Below the pieces are notes generated by a model, which saw only the letters and a program-made list of their open reading frames with translations, was not told the DNA's origin and ran no database searches. Both the position numbers and the translations under genes were made by a program. A DNA stretch of 64,000 nt from Cydia pomonella (taxonomy: Eukaryota; Arthropoda; Insecta; Lepidoptera; Tortricidae), in assembly GCF_033807575.1 (NCBI RefSeq), contig NC_084706.1:26705204-26769203 (forward strand), given 5' to 3'. The stretch's first letter is position 1; every line of letters begins with the position of its first letter. Positions 42,939 through 53,884 of this stretch are shown here, piece after piece.

Positions 42939-43288
42939 TGGTCTCGAACCGTCTAGAACGCAAAATTACTAGTGTAATATTTTGCCTATATCCCTTTTAG
43001 TCTACATCGCAAACGGTCTAGAACACAAAATGACCACTTATAGGTAGGTTAGGTTAGTTAGTTATCTTTTAATGGCCGAAGGCCAAACCGCACAGAAATA
43101 GGAGCCCCACGGTAGCGGGGCTCCGTCGACATCGCTAACCTAAAGGTAAATCGACGATACGTAGATAAATAAAGGTCTAAAATATAATTGTAGTCATTTT
43201 GTGTTCTAGACCGTTTGCGATGTAGACTAAAAGGGTTATAGGCAAAATATTACACTAGTTATTTTGTGTTCTAGACGGTCCGAGACCA
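42939..43288. repeat. 350-bp foldback with a GC hairpin in its loop
   Basis: TGGTCTCGAACCGTCTAGAAC / GTTCTAGACGGTCCGAGACCA, then ACTAGTGTAATATTTTGCCTATA and TTTAGTCTACATCGCAAACG with matching complements on the right. The ~150-bp loop contains GGAGCCCCACGGTAGCGGGG ending CTCC (43101-43124), a very stable 8-9-bp GC stem, between GTTAGGTTAGTTAG and CTAACCTAAAG, which also pair. This central part may be a separate insertion. Confidence 0.82.
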
Positions 43289-43428
43289 ACCCGTAAGCAT
43301 GGTCCTTTCTCAAAATTAAAATGGAAGATAAATTTAGTTGTAATGATATAATAATATAGGTTTATTGCTATTTAATTGTGCGTGAACTTGTGAAATTGAA
43401 AATTTTGATTTTTCGCATATATTCAAGA

Positions 43429-43530
43429 TAAATATTATAGGACATTATTACACTAATTGATTAAGTCTCACAGTACGCTCAATAACAAAACACCAATGAC
43501 TCAGGAACAAATAGTGGTGCTCATCATACA
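43429..43530 (-). mobile_element. Internally deleted tRNA-SINE (family 1) fragment
   Basis: Complement of the SINE tail (ATAGGACATTATTACAC) and mid-body (CCAATGACTCAGGAACAAAT) joined across a deletion of the central part; the tRNA head is missing. Followed by an ATGATGATG run. Confidence 0.7.
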
Positions 43531-43689
43531 AATGATGATGATGATTTATCTTTATTTATGAAGTAGGTGCATGTATTTATGGGTACAAATTTAGTTATCA
43601 CACCACCCTCTGACTTAATATCCATTTTCTTTTATACTGTCCCATATCCAACACAATATTGTATCAAGTACACCAGTACCATTATATAA

Positions 43690-43850
43690 TATTCATTTTT
43701 CTACTCGTCGACTACAATGCTTGAATTAAGATTTCGTATAGCAAACTATAATTGCGTACTTTTCATGTATGGACTTCCAACTCAACTATAAGTGTTTTCG
43801 ATACACTGTAATCAACTATAAAAAAAATTATCAACCACGTGCCGCTCCGC
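43690..43850. repeat. Two-copy unclassified repeat, copy B
   Basis: Matches 4480-4640 through GAATTAAGATTTCGTATA and CTTTTCATGTATGG; boundaries unclear. The GC-rich patch that follows (43840-43910) is not shared. Confidence 0.6.
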
Positions 43851-43990
43851 GCCGCACTCCTGGCCTGGGGCGCGGGGCGTGGGATTCGGGAGCGATGCGG
43901 GTCGTACGGAGTTGCGGAGTTTATTTTTGTACTACATTTTTGTCTACTGAGATACTTACCGATTTTCTTTAATTGTTTAGGTTTTATACA

Positions 43991-44240
43991 AACATACATA
44001 CATACATATAATCACGCCTATTTCCCGAAGGGGTAGGCAGAGACCACGGATTTCCACTTGCTACGATCCTGACATACCTCTTTCGCTTTCTTCACTTTCA
44101 TGACATTCCTCATACACGCTCGTCGGTTTAGGGTGCTCTTGACCTGGCCTTTCTTCAGGATTTCCCCGATTTGATCAGAGAAAGTCCGCCGAGGTCTACC
44201 CCTTCCAGCTCCCTCTTCTACTTCTCCCTTATACACTCTC
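43991..44240 (-). pseudogene. C-terminal fragment of a LINE with (TATG)n end
   Basis: Minus strand (about 44018-44240): GAGRGRPRRTFSDQIGEILK, KGQVKSTLNRRACMRNVMKV, KEVCQDRSKWKSV and SAYPFGK, then a stop and a (TATG)n microsatellite (plus ACATACATACATAC, 43993-44008). It is the conserved terminal block ending in SAYP.GK that I know from moth LINEs. Upstream coding is lost into AT-rich DNA at about 44245. Confidence 0.8.
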
Positions 44241-44269
44241 TTAGGTTTTATAGTAAAAAAAAGTATTAT

Positions 44270-44400
44270 TTTAGACGACACGTAGAAAAATATTGTATAC
44301 AATAGTGATATAATCAAGGTTTTCAATCTCGTACCTTACTCACAGTACTCGACTGAAAAGCTCTTTATTATATCACGATTGTATAAAATACTATTATTCA
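44270..44400. repeat. Two-copy inverted-repeat element, copy B
   Basis: TATTGTATACAATAGTGATATAATCAAG and TTATATCACGATTGTATAAAATACT face each other. Same as 6425-6560 without its inner hairpin. Confidence 0.62.
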
Positions 44401-44910
44401 ACGTTTAATTTTCTTTTTAATATATCTTGTATCGTATCCCACTACTGATCAAAGTCGTCCCATTTCTTACGTCACTCATCGCGGTTTGGTGCTAATAATG
44501 ATTATGTTAGTCTCTAAAATTATATATTTTAAACAAGATTGTAATCCGGGAAGGACCAGAACTGAATCGAGCTTGATTCACAGTCATGCTCCATCTAGCG
44601 TGGCATCTGGCGTCGGAGCAAATTTGCATGTATTTGTCTTTGATGCAATGATAACTTCCAAGGCAGAAGCCTTCATCCTGGTACTTACAAGCCTTTTTAT
44701 AATGTTACGTTAGTTATGCTAATACAACAAGCAGTAACCCCCCCCCCCCCCCCCGTACCATGAGTCACTGACAGTATCAAAACTGACATATACGCTATCG
44801 AGAACGTAACTTACTTTCTATACATCTCGTTCGCACTTATACCGGTGTCCGCGATGAAACAGAAATATTTTAACAGTATATTCCGGATCGTAGTTATTTA
44901 GAGACAAAAA
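44401..44910. other. Unrecognised stretch with a 17-base poly-C run
   Basis: C17 at 44738-44754. 44785-44850 (CGCTATCGAGAACGTAACTTAC) resembles one arm of the palindrome near 36150-36270. Nothing else. Confidence 0.5.
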
Positions 44911-46241
44911 GCGGCCAAGTGCGAGTCGGACTCGCCCATGAAGGGTTCCTTTATGACGTATTAAAAAAAAACTACTTAGGTAAACTACTAGATCTCGTTC
45001 AACATTTTACCACTTTGGACACACATTTTACCACTTTGGTAGTGTCTCTCGCGCAAACTATTCACTTTAGAAAAAAATTATATTAGGAACCTAAATATCA
45101 TTTTTGAAGACCTATCCATAGATACCCCACACGTATGGATTTGACGAAAAAATTTTTTTTTTTAATTTTATGACGTATTAAAAAAAACTACTCACTAGAT
45201 CTCGTTCAAACCAATTTTCGTTAGAAGTTTGCATCGTAATGTATATCATATATTTTTTTTAGATTTTTCATTCTGTTATTTTAGAAGTTACAGGGGGGGG
45301 GACACACTTTTTTTCACTTTGGGAGGTTCTCTCGCGCAAACTATTCAGTTTAGAAAAAAAATATATTAGAAACCTTAATATCATTTTTGAAGACCTATCC
45401 ATAGATACCCCACATGTATGGGTATGTTGAAAAAAAAAAATTTTTTTTAATTTCATGACGTATTAAAAAAAAACTACTTACTAGATCTCGTTTAAACCAA
45501 TTTTCGGTGGAAGTTTACATGGCAATGTATATCATATATTTTTTTTAGATTTTTCATTCTGTTATTTTAGAAGTTACGGGGGGGGGGGGGGACACTTTTT
45601 TTCACTTTGGGAGGTTCTCTCGCGCAAACTATTCAGTTTAGAAAAAAATTATATTAGAAACCTTAATATCATTTTTGAAGACCTATCCATAGATACCCCA
45701 CAAGTATGGGTATGTTGAAAAAAAAAAAAAATTTTTTAATTTCATGACGTATTAAAAAAAAACTACTTACTAGATCTCGTTCAAACCAATTTTCGGTGGA
45801 AGTTTACATGGCAATGTATATCATATATTTTTTTTAGATTTTTCATTCTGTTATTTTAGAAGTTACGGGGGGGGGGGGACACACATTTTACCACTTTGGA
45901 AGTGTCTCTCGCGCAAACTATTCATTTTAGAAAAAATGATATTAGAAACCTCAATATCATTTTTGAAGACCTATCCATAGATACCCCACACGTATGGGTT
46001 TGATGAAAAAAGATTTTTTGAGTTTCAGTTCTAAGTATGGGGAACCCCCAAAATTTATTGTTTTTTTTTCTATTTTTGTGTGAAAATCTTAATGCGGTTC
46101 ATAGAATACATCCACTTACTAAGTTTGAACAGTACAGCTCTTATAGTTTCGGAAAAAAGTGGCTGTGACAGAATCGGACAGACAGACGGACATGACGAAT
46201 CTATAAGGGTTCCGTTTTTTGCCATTTGGCTACGGAACCCT
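44911..46241 (+). repeat. Tandem-unit element, array 1 (B end left, A end right)
   Basis: Left end GCGGCCAAGTGCGAGTCGGA; right end CCATTTGGCTACGGAACCCT. Between them are about four head-to-tail units of ~285-289 bp: TCTCGCGCAAACTATTCA, GAAGACCTATCCATAGATAC, CCCCACACGTATGG, TACTAGATCTCGTT, TTTTAGAAGTTAC and a G run. G runs start near 45293, 45578 and 45867. The last ~230 bp (46020-46241) is the AGGGTTCCGTAGCC terminal block. No frame. Confidence 0.9.
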
Positions 46242-46807
46242 AAAAATGTTATAATTATAAACTTTTTTTTAATTCGCCTAGTTTCAGTTAATACCAATTT
46301 AAAAAAAACGTTTTTTGAATTGTGTTTCACTGTATAACGCGTTTTTGATGGCGATGTCGCCACTATGGGACCTAGTTTAGACGTCCTTATTGACAAATAT
46401 CCTAGTGCAAGGAACACTTTGAATAGACTAGTTTTACGAAAAAAATCTACTAATTCATAATATTCATAATTTTTTCAAGAGCATGTACTTAATATGTATA
46501 AAAACATACAAAAAGAAAAAAAAAATTTTTTTTGGCAAAGTTGACTTAAATTTGTATAACATTTTTTGCTTCTTACGACCTCAGGAATACGTGGGTAATT
46601 TTTTCCTCGCAGACACCTTTCTGCACACTTCATAGAACAACAATCACCCACTTTCAGAGCATGAGGGATGAAAAATAAATTTCAGTATAATGAGATGCAG
46701 ATGCAGACAATCGAGGTCGCCACTTTGACACAAAAGCGTCCACCTACAAATGTAGTATGGGGGAGCCCGACCGCTTTCTTCATTTGCACCCAATATTACG
46801 ACCAGAG
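46242..46807. other. Spacer between arrays, left part
   Basis: AT-rich with poly-A/T runs at 46515-46535; nothing recognised. Together with 46808-47158 it forms the loop of the large inverted repeat. Confidence 0.5.
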
Positions 46808-46992
46808 CCCCTAGTGTTAATTTATTCGATAGCGAAACGTGACTTACGTGTTTGCGTTAAGTCTCATTTAGTATGGGATTTAGAAACAGCGCGCCAAGCG
46901 GAACGTTTTGGAAACTCAAAATCCCATACAAAATGAGACTTAACGCAAACGCGTACGTCACGTTACGCCATCGAATAAATTTACACTAGGGG
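46808..46992. repeat. 185-bp palindromic MITE, copy 3 of 3
   Basis: CCCCTAGTGTTAATTTATTC ... GAATAAATTTACACTAGGGG with the conserved centre ACAGCGCGCCAAGCGGAACG. It lies inside the spacer of the giant inverted repeat. It is followed at 47040-47110 by a scrap of the CAGTCAGCGA family. Confidence 0.88.
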
Positions 46993-47158
46993 TACAGTAC
47001 TCGTGGAACTTAATAAAATTTGTTCGTTTAAAGAATAAGATTTCGGCAAAATTTTCATTTTTGGTCCAGCTTTTATCGCTGCCTGTATGTACTTTTTTTC
47101 CACTAATACTCATCGAGGCAATTCTAGTAATGAAGCAATTGGCTACTTGACTGTTTTT

Positions 47159-48747
47159 AGGGTTCCGTAGCCAAATGGCAAAAAACAGAACCCTTATAGA
47201 TTCGTCATGTCCGTCTGTCTGTCCGATTCTGTCACAGCCACTTTTTTCCGAAACTATAAAAGCTATACTGTTCAAACTTGGTAAGTAGATGTATTCTATG
47301 AACCACATTATGATGTTCACACAAAAATAGAAAAAAAACAATAAATTTTGGGGGTTCCCCATACTTAGAACTGAAACTCAAAAAATCTTTTTTCATCAAA
47401 CTCATACGTGTGGGGTATCTATGGATAGGTCTTTAAAAATGATATTGAGGTTTCTAATATCATTTTTTTCTAAACTGAAAAGTTTGCGCGAGAGACACTT
47501 CCAAAGTGGTAAAAAGTGTGTCCCCCCCCCGTAACTTCTAAAATAACAGAATGAAAAATCTAAAAAAAATATATGATATACATTGCCATGCAAACTTCCA
47601 CCGAAAATTGGTTCGAACGAGATCTAGTAAGTAGTTTTTTTTTAATACGTCATAAAAATTAAAAAAAAAAAATTTTTTCATCAAACCCATACGTGTGGGG
47701 TATCTATGGATAGGTCTTCAAAAATGATATTTAGGTTTTTAATATCATTTTTTTCTAAACTGAATAGTTTGCGCGAGAGACACTTCCAAAGTGAAAAAAT
47801 GTGTGTCCCCCCCCTGTAACTTCTAAAATAACAGAATGAAAAATCTAAAAAAAAATATATGATATACATTGCCATGCAAACTTCCACCGAAAATTGGTTC
47901 GAACGAGATCTAGTAAGTAGTTTTTTTTTAATACGTCATAAAAATTAAAAAAAAAAATTTTTTTCATCAAACCCATACGTGTGGGGTATCTATGGATAGG
48001 TCTTCAAAAATGATATTTAGGTTCATAACATCATTTTTTTCTAAACTGAATAGTTTGCGCGAGAGACACTTCCAAAGTGGTAAAAAGTGTGTCCCCCCCC
48101 CCGTAACTTCTAAAATAACAGAATGAAAAATCTAAAAAAAATATATGATATACATTGCCATGCAAACTTCCACCGAAAATTGGTTCGAACGAGATCTAGT
48201 AAGTAGTTTTTTTTTAATACGTCATAAAAATTAAAAAAAAAAAATTTTTTCATCAAACCCATACGTGTGGGGTATCTATGGATAGGTCTTCAAAAATGAT
48301 ATTTAGGTTTTTAATATCATTTTTTTCTAAACTGAATAGTTTGCGCGAGAGACACTTCCAAAGTGAAAAAATGTGTCGTCCCCCCCTGTAACTTCTAAAA
48401 TAACAGAATGAAAAATCTAAAAAAAATATATGATATACATTGCCATGCAAACTTCCACCGAAAATTGGTTCGAACGAGATCTAGTAAGTAGTTTTTTTTT
48501 AATACGTCATAAAAATAAAAAAAAAATTTTTTTTCATCAAACCCATACGTGTGGGGTATCTATGGATAGGTCTTCAAAAATGATATTTAGGTTCATAACA
48601 TCATTTTTTTCTAAACTGAATAGTTTGCGCGAGAGACAGTTCCAAAGTGGTAAAATGTTGAACAAGATCTAGCAAGTAGATTTTTTTTTAATACGTCTTA
48701 AATGGTACGGAACCCTTCATGCGCGAGTCCGACTCGCACTTGGCCGC
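47159..48747 (-). repeat. Tandem-unit element, array 2 (inverted relative to array 1)
   Basis: Left end AGGGTTCCGTAGCCAAATGG, right end TCCGACTCGCACTTGGCCGC. About five units in minus orientation with C runs at about 47522, 47807, 48092 and 48377, a ~285-bp period. Each unit has CATCAAACCCATACGTGTGG, GAGAGACACTTCCAAAGTG and CCACCGAAAATTGGTTCGAA. Units are more alike within this array than to array 1 (all have TTGGTTCGAACGAG where array 1 complements to TTGAACGAG), suggesting local homogenisation. Confidence 0.92.
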
Positions 48748-49613
48748 TTTTTTGTAAATAATGTCAAACGATCTTGATTTTCCTGAGGATCAAATGTCTA
48801 TATAGGACTCATGGCATTTAAGCAACACAAAGGTCAGACATGAGAGTTAAAGTCTGACGCTCGCACTCGACGATTGAAACGCCTCTAACAAAATGATAAG
48901 GTGATGTGACATCACATCATAATAATAAGTCTGTCCTAAATGTATGGAAGATCAAGGAAATTGCCATTTTGAACCTGAAATATTGCGTTTATGTGTATAG
49001 TTGTCATACAATTTATTTTTCAATAAAATGTAAGAAATCGAATGGTACCATTTTCTTTTATATATTTGAAAGACACAAAAAAAAAATTGAAATTTCTGAG
49101 CTTTGTATTTTTTTATAATCTCAATATAATTTTTTAAATTCCACTTTTATATAATGGATGGCTCATTTTCTATCCATTTAACTAAATTTTCTTATAATAT
49201 TCAATATGTGTCAAGTACCCAATTACAACAAGAAATTTGCTGTAACTAAACATTTATTGGCCATTATTTACGGATTTTGAAGGCATCGTAGACGGTTTAT
49301 GATATGTGTGTAAATAAAAAAGTAAAATGGCATCTATCTGTGGTAAACGCTTCATAATGCGGTTTCTCTGCAGTTTGTGGTTTTAAACAACCATTGCACC
49401 CAAGTTCAACCTTAGTTTGCCATAACGACTAATTTTCCCGTTTTATTTTCCGCTCTACATTGCACCGACTGGAATTAAAAAAGAAAAGCAAGTCATAATT
49501 AGCGCACTCTCCTTTCAAGGTGTTGAAATGACTCCATGTTTTTTCTTAACGCTTGTTTTAAAAAGATTAAATAGCTTTGCAGAAAAGCTGTTTCTTTCTG
49601 TGCAGTCTTTTTT
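48748..49613. other. AT-rich spacer, nothing recognised
   Basis: No frame above 70 codons with meaningful composition; no palindrome noticed. Confidence 0.45.
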
Positions 49614-50436
49614 AGGGTTCCGTAGCCAAATGGCAAAAAACGGAACCCTTATAGATTCGTCATGTCCGTCTGTCTGTCCGATTATGTCACCGCCACTTTT
49701 TTCCGAAACTATAAGAGCTATACTGTTCAAACTTGGTAAGTAGATGTATTCTATGAACCGCATTAAGATTTTCACACAAAAATATAAAAAAAAAACAATA
49801 ATTTTGGGGGTTCCCCATACTTAGAACTGAAATTCAAAAAATCTTTTTTCATCAAACCCATACGTGTGGGGTATCTTTGGATAGGTCTTTAAAGATGATA
49901 TTGAGGTTTCTAATATCATTTTTTTCTAAACTGAATAGTTTGCGCGAGAGACACTTCCAAAGTGGTAAAATGTGTCCCCCCCCCCGTAACTTCTAAAATA
50001 ACAGAATGAAAAATCTAAAAAAATATATGATATACATTACCATGCAAACTTCCACCGAAAATTGGTTTGAACGAGATCTAGTAAGTAGTTTTTTTTTTTA
50101 ATACGTCATAAAATTTAAAAAAAAAAATCATCAAACCCATGTGTGTGTGGGATATCTATAGATAGGTCTTCAAAAATGATATTTAGGTGCCTAATATCAT
50201 TTTTTTCTAAACTGAATAGTTTGCGCGAGAGACACTTCCAAAGTGAAAAAATGTGTCCCCCCCCCCCTGTAACTTCTAAAATAACAGAATGAAAAATCTA
50301 AAAAAAATATATGATATACGTTACCATGCAAACTTCCACTGAAAATTGGTTTGAACGAGATCTAGTAAGTAGTTTTTTTAATACGTCATAAATGTACGGA
50401 ACCCTTCATGGGCGAGTCCGACTCGCACTTGGCCGC
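49614..50436 (-). repeat. Tandem-unit element, array 3 (two units)
   Basis: AGGGTTCCGTAGCCAAATGG at left, CGACTCGCACTTGGCCGC at right, with C runs at about 49977 and 50258. Same orientation as array 2 but only two units, so unit number varies among copies. It shows GGTTTGAACGAG, like array 1 and unlike array 2. Confidence 0.92.
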
Positions 50437-50520
50437 TTTTTTTTTATCCCGTAGACTAGAATGACATTTCATGTGTTGCTAGTTTTTTACGTCTTATAAA
50501 TAATGATGTGTAAATAGCTA

Positions 50521-50637
50521 CAATCGGCAACGCACATGTAATTCCTCTGGAGTTGCAAGCGTTCATAGGCTACGGAGACGGCTTACCATCAGGCGGGTCG
50601 TATCCTTCTTTGCCACCGAAGTAATATAAAAAAAAAG
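50521..50637 (+). mobile_element. LINE/SINE tail, 5'-truncated
   Basis: ATCGGCAACGCACATGTAAT, CCTCTGGAGTTGCAAGCG, TACCATCAGGCGGGTCGTAT, GCCACCGAAGTAATATAAAA and poly-A. Only the tail module is present. Confidence 0.8.
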
Positions 50638-51452
50638 GTTTTTTCATAAAAATACCTAACTGTGCATAATTTCATTGATTTCTCTATTAGTGTACATACA
50701 TATAGATCTGTAGGTCATGCAGTACGTTACCCGGTATCGCGAGCCGGAAAATCCGGAAGGCGCCGCACGCTATGCGGGTAAATAACCTATTGGTTAAGGT
50801 TACCGCACACGCGGAGTAGAATATCAGTGTATGGGTCAAACAGATTTTATTTAGTTGATTGCAGGAAAGGCTGGAAAACCGCTTAAAGATGGCCGAGAGT
50901 GTTTGCGGGCCGACACGTTAGTAGAGTCACAACTATTGCGAGGAAATAAGAAAACATGTGCATAACTATAAGTACTTTAATATAAATTCATATTTATATT
51001 GGCAGAGGACAATTCTTGAAAGAAAGCGATGTATTTTTGCCAGGTACATTTTTTATATTTTCTTCACTAGTAAAACTTTATAGCGTAGATACGTGTTTCG
51101 TGTATTTTTTAGTCAAACAAAGTGTACACTATCCAACTCAGTATTTTCCGATCCCGCCTTATTTACTTTTAAGAGGCGTTTTTCTGTTGTTTGCTTCAAA
51201 CCGACTCTAAACTTACAAGCGTTTTTGCTAAAAAACCACAAACAGCTACAAAAGTAAAAACGCCTTAAGCGTGAATTTAATGGTTTTGACGTTTCTTTTT
51301 TTTATGACAGAAGATGATAACAATGAAACATTATAGTAGTGGTGATTCATGTGCTACAGTTATTGCCTACCTTCCAGCTTGGTTTTAGACCATCTATAGC
51401 CACATTTCCAAACAGCGGCGTGAAAAAAATGTAGCATGCTTATCATTCACGG
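50638..51452. other. Stretch with nothing recognised
   Basis: A GC-rich patch (50730-50830: GTATCGCGAGCCGGAAAATC) has no partner in the window. AT-rich elsewhere. Confidence 0.4.
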
Positions 51453-51636
51453 ACTCTCAGCCTAGTCGGTACTGACTCTACCTACGAAACAGGAGGTTCC
51501 AGGTTCGAATCCTGGTAAAGGCATTTATTTGTGTGTGTTACAGATATTTATTTCTGAGTATAGATGTTTACCTATGTAAGTATATTTCTGTATTATATAT
51601 ATTGTCGTCTATTATCCAGAACACAAGGCTTTTTTA
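51453..51636 (+). mobile_element. tRNA-derived SINE (family 1), plus strand, deleted copy
   Basis: CAGCCTAGTCGGTACTGACT (A box region) and CCAGGTTCGAATCCTGG (intact B box) 40 bases later, then GGCATTTATTTGTGTG and shortened body to CCAGAACACAAGGCTTTTTT. The only family 1 copy on the plus strand. Its T-arm-like stem CCAGG/CCTGG is perfect, but the sequence runs straight into SINE body, so it is not a tRNA gene. Confidence 0.82.
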
Positions 51637-52440
51637 GGTTATGGCCAACGACCAACGATACGACATCGTATCGTGGGACGGTGCGGCGTCGTGTCACGTT
51701 GTGACGTCGTGTAACGTTGCGATGACGTGTCGTAAAAACCTACGTTACCTACGTTTACAACGAGCCTCAGAAATCGTGGTGCATATCGAAATATTACGTT
51801 TTCAAATTCAAAGTCAAATTCTGTAAATTAGATTCATACTGGCAACTGTGCCATCCGAATATATCCTTATAAATAGAGTAAAAATGTTTTGGCGCCCAAC
51901 GTGGGGCCGGAGGTTTTTCAAGGTGCGAGATAGGCCCCGCAAAAGACCTTAATAAGTTTTTTGTCAAAAATTTCATTTTTGATACAAGGTTTTATCGCTG
52001 ACTGTATTTTACTTTCCTACAATCCTAATCGAAGCACCCTCTTTTACAAAAAACAGTAACTTAGCTAGAAAACTTAGACGCTTACGTCTTATTGTAACTG
52101 AAACAAGACTTAACTGTCGGTTATTTATTACTCACCTTGTGGCCTATTCGGAAGTTGAAATCTTGACTTGATTTTATGATTCAACAGACAAGCAGCGTTC
52201 AAAAGCAAGCTAGAAGCATTATATTAACGCAAAGCCTCCAATGCCATTCGGATTCAGACCACACCAGCGTAATATTATTTATTTAATTTATTTAATAAAT
52301 AGCAATACAAAAAGTAATACATAGCACAGTAAATGAAAACATAGCCAATAACATGATGTTCACAAAAGTACAACTAACATGCAATAACTGTGCGGAAACA
52401 AGAGATTACAATAAAAGGAAGTTAAAAAGCACTCTCTGCA
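51637..52440. other. Mixed stretch: CGT-rich patch and a foldback-family scrap
   Basis: 51650-51735 is packed with CGTCGTGT/ACGTTG words (possible degenerate simple repeat). 51955-52010 (ATTTTTGATACAAGGTTTTATCGCTGACTGTA) is one end of the CAGTCAGCGA foldback family. No gene seen. Confidence 0.45.
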
Positions 52441-52585
52441 AAGTAGATAGATAGATATGTAGATAGAATACTCTCTATTGGCACACCTCAGTAAAAAGAT
52501 CCAAGAAAATAAACAATTGATTAAATGTAGAGGCAGACAACAGGCGGTCTTATCGCTAAAAAGCGATCTATTCCAGACAACTTTT
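52441..52585 (-). mobile_element. LINE 3' tail with (ATCT)n end
   Basis: Minus strand: AGTTGTCTGGAATAGATCGC, TTTTTAGCGATAAGACCGCC, CTGAGGTGTGCCAATAGAGAG then (TATC)n. Closest to the copy at 55930-56045 (both have CTGAGGTGTGC). One base change (GAATAGATC for GAAGAGATC). Confidence 0.82.
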
Positions 52586-53775
52586 GAGTGAAGTAGATAT
52601 GGCTTCCATAAGTCGCAAATTATTAAATATTACAAATTAGCCAGAATTTTAAAGCTTCTCAAAATCTCTGTTAAAATGTCCTATTTTTTTGTAGTACCGT
52701 TTCTCTAGTACTTTTTTACTGCTGCCTCGTTTGTCACTGCTAGTTGATCATACTGTGAGTCTGCGCCCGCGCTGCTAGGTCCCGGCAGAATACCAGAGCT
52801 GCGGCAGCAATGCAGCACATGTTGAGTCGTTGCCTTTTCTCGACTATACAGCCGTAACAAAAAAAATCCTAGTAATTAGTAATTAGTTTCGTATAGTTAT
52901 TCAATTACATTCTTATTCGCCAAAAAAAAGTTTAGTATAGTAGAAGTTTTTATTTTATTTTTATTATAAATTCATTATTTTTTGCCACGATAGTGTTTTG
53001 TAATAAAGTTTTTATCTATCTATAATTTTTTCCGTTTGTATCTAAAGTAATTTAATTTTAACCCCATGACGCGAAAGGGAAGTATAGTTTGGACACCAAT
53101 GTTTGTTTGTGTGTCTGTCTGGGGCATTGTAGCTCTCCAACGACCAATCTCAACCGATTTCAATGCGGTTTGTTTCCACGCTGTATCTTAGCTATGTTTG
53201 ATAGAAAATTATCCAACAGTTTGAAAAGCACTTTTTTTTTTGAGTATGACATTTTTGTAAAGAAATGTATTTTTTGGGTTTTAGGGTAGTTTAATAAAAT
53301 TTTAAATAATAACCATAATTTAATCTCAATGTGTATCATGTAGGTACACGTACATCGATAACAAATCAAGTTGAGATGTTTAGACTCCGAATAGGCCCCT
53401 ACGTGATAACTCCTCTTCTAAACTTTCATTCTTTATTTATTTTACACTTTAAAATGTCAGCGCAAATGAGAAAAGTTGCGACTCGCTTTAAAAGTGTTTA
53501 AAGTGTAAAAGTGTCCATTTAGTGAAGATATATGGTAGCAACTACAGGGTGGACCAGAAGTCTTTTTACATTTGTATACAAAATTGTATACAAATGTAAA
53601 ATGTAAATGTGTATATATACTTTTCAAAGGCTAGGGTAGACGGGGGTTTATTGTACGATTTTTGAAATAACCCCAAACGGCCCTAACCCTACTTAAATAA
53701 GTTGGCAACATACGTGGGGTAGGGTACGTTACCACTTGGTAACGTTCTAAATGTGTGTAATTTAACTGACACCAG
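52586..53775. other. 1.2 kb, mostly unrecognised
   Basis: 53085-53180 (GTTTGTTTGTGTGTCTGTCT, AACCGATTTCAATGCGG) resembles a common moth repeat. A perfect ACATTTGTATACAA / TTGTATACAAATGT hairpin lies at 53569-53602. No gene. Confidence 0.4.
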
Positions 53776-53783
53776 TTTAAGAG

Positions 53784-53850
53784 CATTGACATTTACATCT
53801 AAGGACGAGGCTTACGGGCAATAAGACTGGGGCCAGTACAGCGGTGTCAC

Positions 53851-53884
<34 letters not shown>

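Noticed and set aside
43060..43160. Helitron terminus (hairpin followed by CTAA)
   Set aside because: The hairpin is inside a palindrome loop and I cannot find the matching 5' TC end or an A/T target site, so it stays only as a possibility in the findings.
46070..47362. Frames reading GTDGHDESIRVPFFAIWLRN on either strand
   Set aside because: The same peptide appears wherever the AGGGTTCCGTAGCC end occurs (32450, 46080, 46958, 49515); it is a translation of a repeat terminus, not a protein family.
51453..51530. Possible tRNA gene (perfect B-box stem)
   Set aside because: No acceptor stem, and the sequence continues as SINE family 1 body; called as a SINE.
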